From an uncultured Clostridia bacterium (GTDB taxonomy: Bacteria; Bacillota; Clostridia; Oscillospirales; Oscillospiraceae), in contig CAMWSZ010000225.1 of NCBI GenBank assembly GCA_947177005.1, positions 1-5,593 on the forward strand: a stretch of 5,593 nucleotides of DNA. Reading direction: 5' to 3'. A program made the position numbers and the translations under genes. Each line of letters opens with the position of its first letter. Positions within the stretch are counted from its first letter, which is position 1. The notes under the pieces are model-generated. The model ran no database searches. It saw nothing but the letters and a program-made list of their open reading frames with translations, and was not told the origin of the DNA. Positions 5,512 to 5,593 of this stretch are shown here, piece after piece.

Positions 5512-5593
5512 CTATTCCTGTATATTTTGTTGTGTTCTCCAGGTTTCCAGCAGAGAAAAAATCACGTCCTCTATCTGCTGGGTTGTGTAGGAC
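5512..5593 (-). CDS. C-terminal end of an unidentified gene (partial)
   Basis: The last 26 codons of a frame enter from the right edge and end with TAG at 5514-5512. The tail (SYTTQQIEDVIFSLLETW, then a polar QQNIQE end) looks like a genuine amphipathic C-terminal helix. It is 15 bp upstream of the microprotein start, with that gene's ribosome-binding site in the gap, which fits an operon. It is too short for functional assignment. Confidence 0.5.
   Translation of the reverse strand, partial: SYTTQQIEDVIFSLLETWRTQQNIQE

Overview
The window looks like part of a mobile element (integrative/conjugative element or plasmid) from a Gram-positive gut-type Clostridia/Oscillospiraceae bacterium. This is inferred from three things: a RepA_N-type replication initiator with the C-terminal domain typical of such elements, a DUF3846 protein directly behind it, and a large S-layer-homology (SLH) surface protein. 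Ribosome-binding sites are strong AGGAG/GGAGG types and base composition is intermediate. Every gene I can support lies on the minus strand, so the window reads right to left. The long plus-strand open frames are shadows of these genes.

Layout in transcription order: (1) 5593-5512, the last 26 codons of an unidentified gene. (2) 5496-5401, a 31-residue microprotein gene with its own ribosome-binding site. (3) 5397-5348, a strong hairpin terminator, U-flanked in both directions. (4) 5283-5032, an unidentified 83-residue basic helical protein. (5) 5000-4730, a frame of about 88 codons that looks like a real small gene but has no usable start; its apparent ATG is followed at once by TAA, and removing one T would restore the frame. 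(6) 4730-4684, two interleaved 7-bp inverted repeats forming a possible hairpin or pseudoknot ahead of repA. (7) 4646-3411, repA, whose central linker is built from 18-residue tandem repeats. At DNA level these form an iteron-like array with 54-bp spacing and three embedded palindromes. (8) 3393-3100, a DUF3846 protein. (9) 3007 to the left edge, the first 1002 residues of a secreted protein: signal peptide, three SLH domains, a beta-solenoid-like segment and at least eight Ig-like repeats of about 88 residues.

How it fits together: repA and the DUF3846 gene are 17 bp apart and probably co-transcribed as the replication/maintenance module. In the RepA_N family the origin is known to lie inside the rep gene, between the coding regions of the two conserved domains, and the repeat array sits exactly there. 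I therefore infer that repA carries its own origin. The SLH-Ig protein follows after a 92-bp gap in which I see no convincing promoter. It is probably cargo that places a long fibrous adhesin-like protein on the host envelope. No integrase, relaxase, type IV secretion gene, tRNA, rRNA or CRISPR array is visible, so the type of element cannot be settled from this window.
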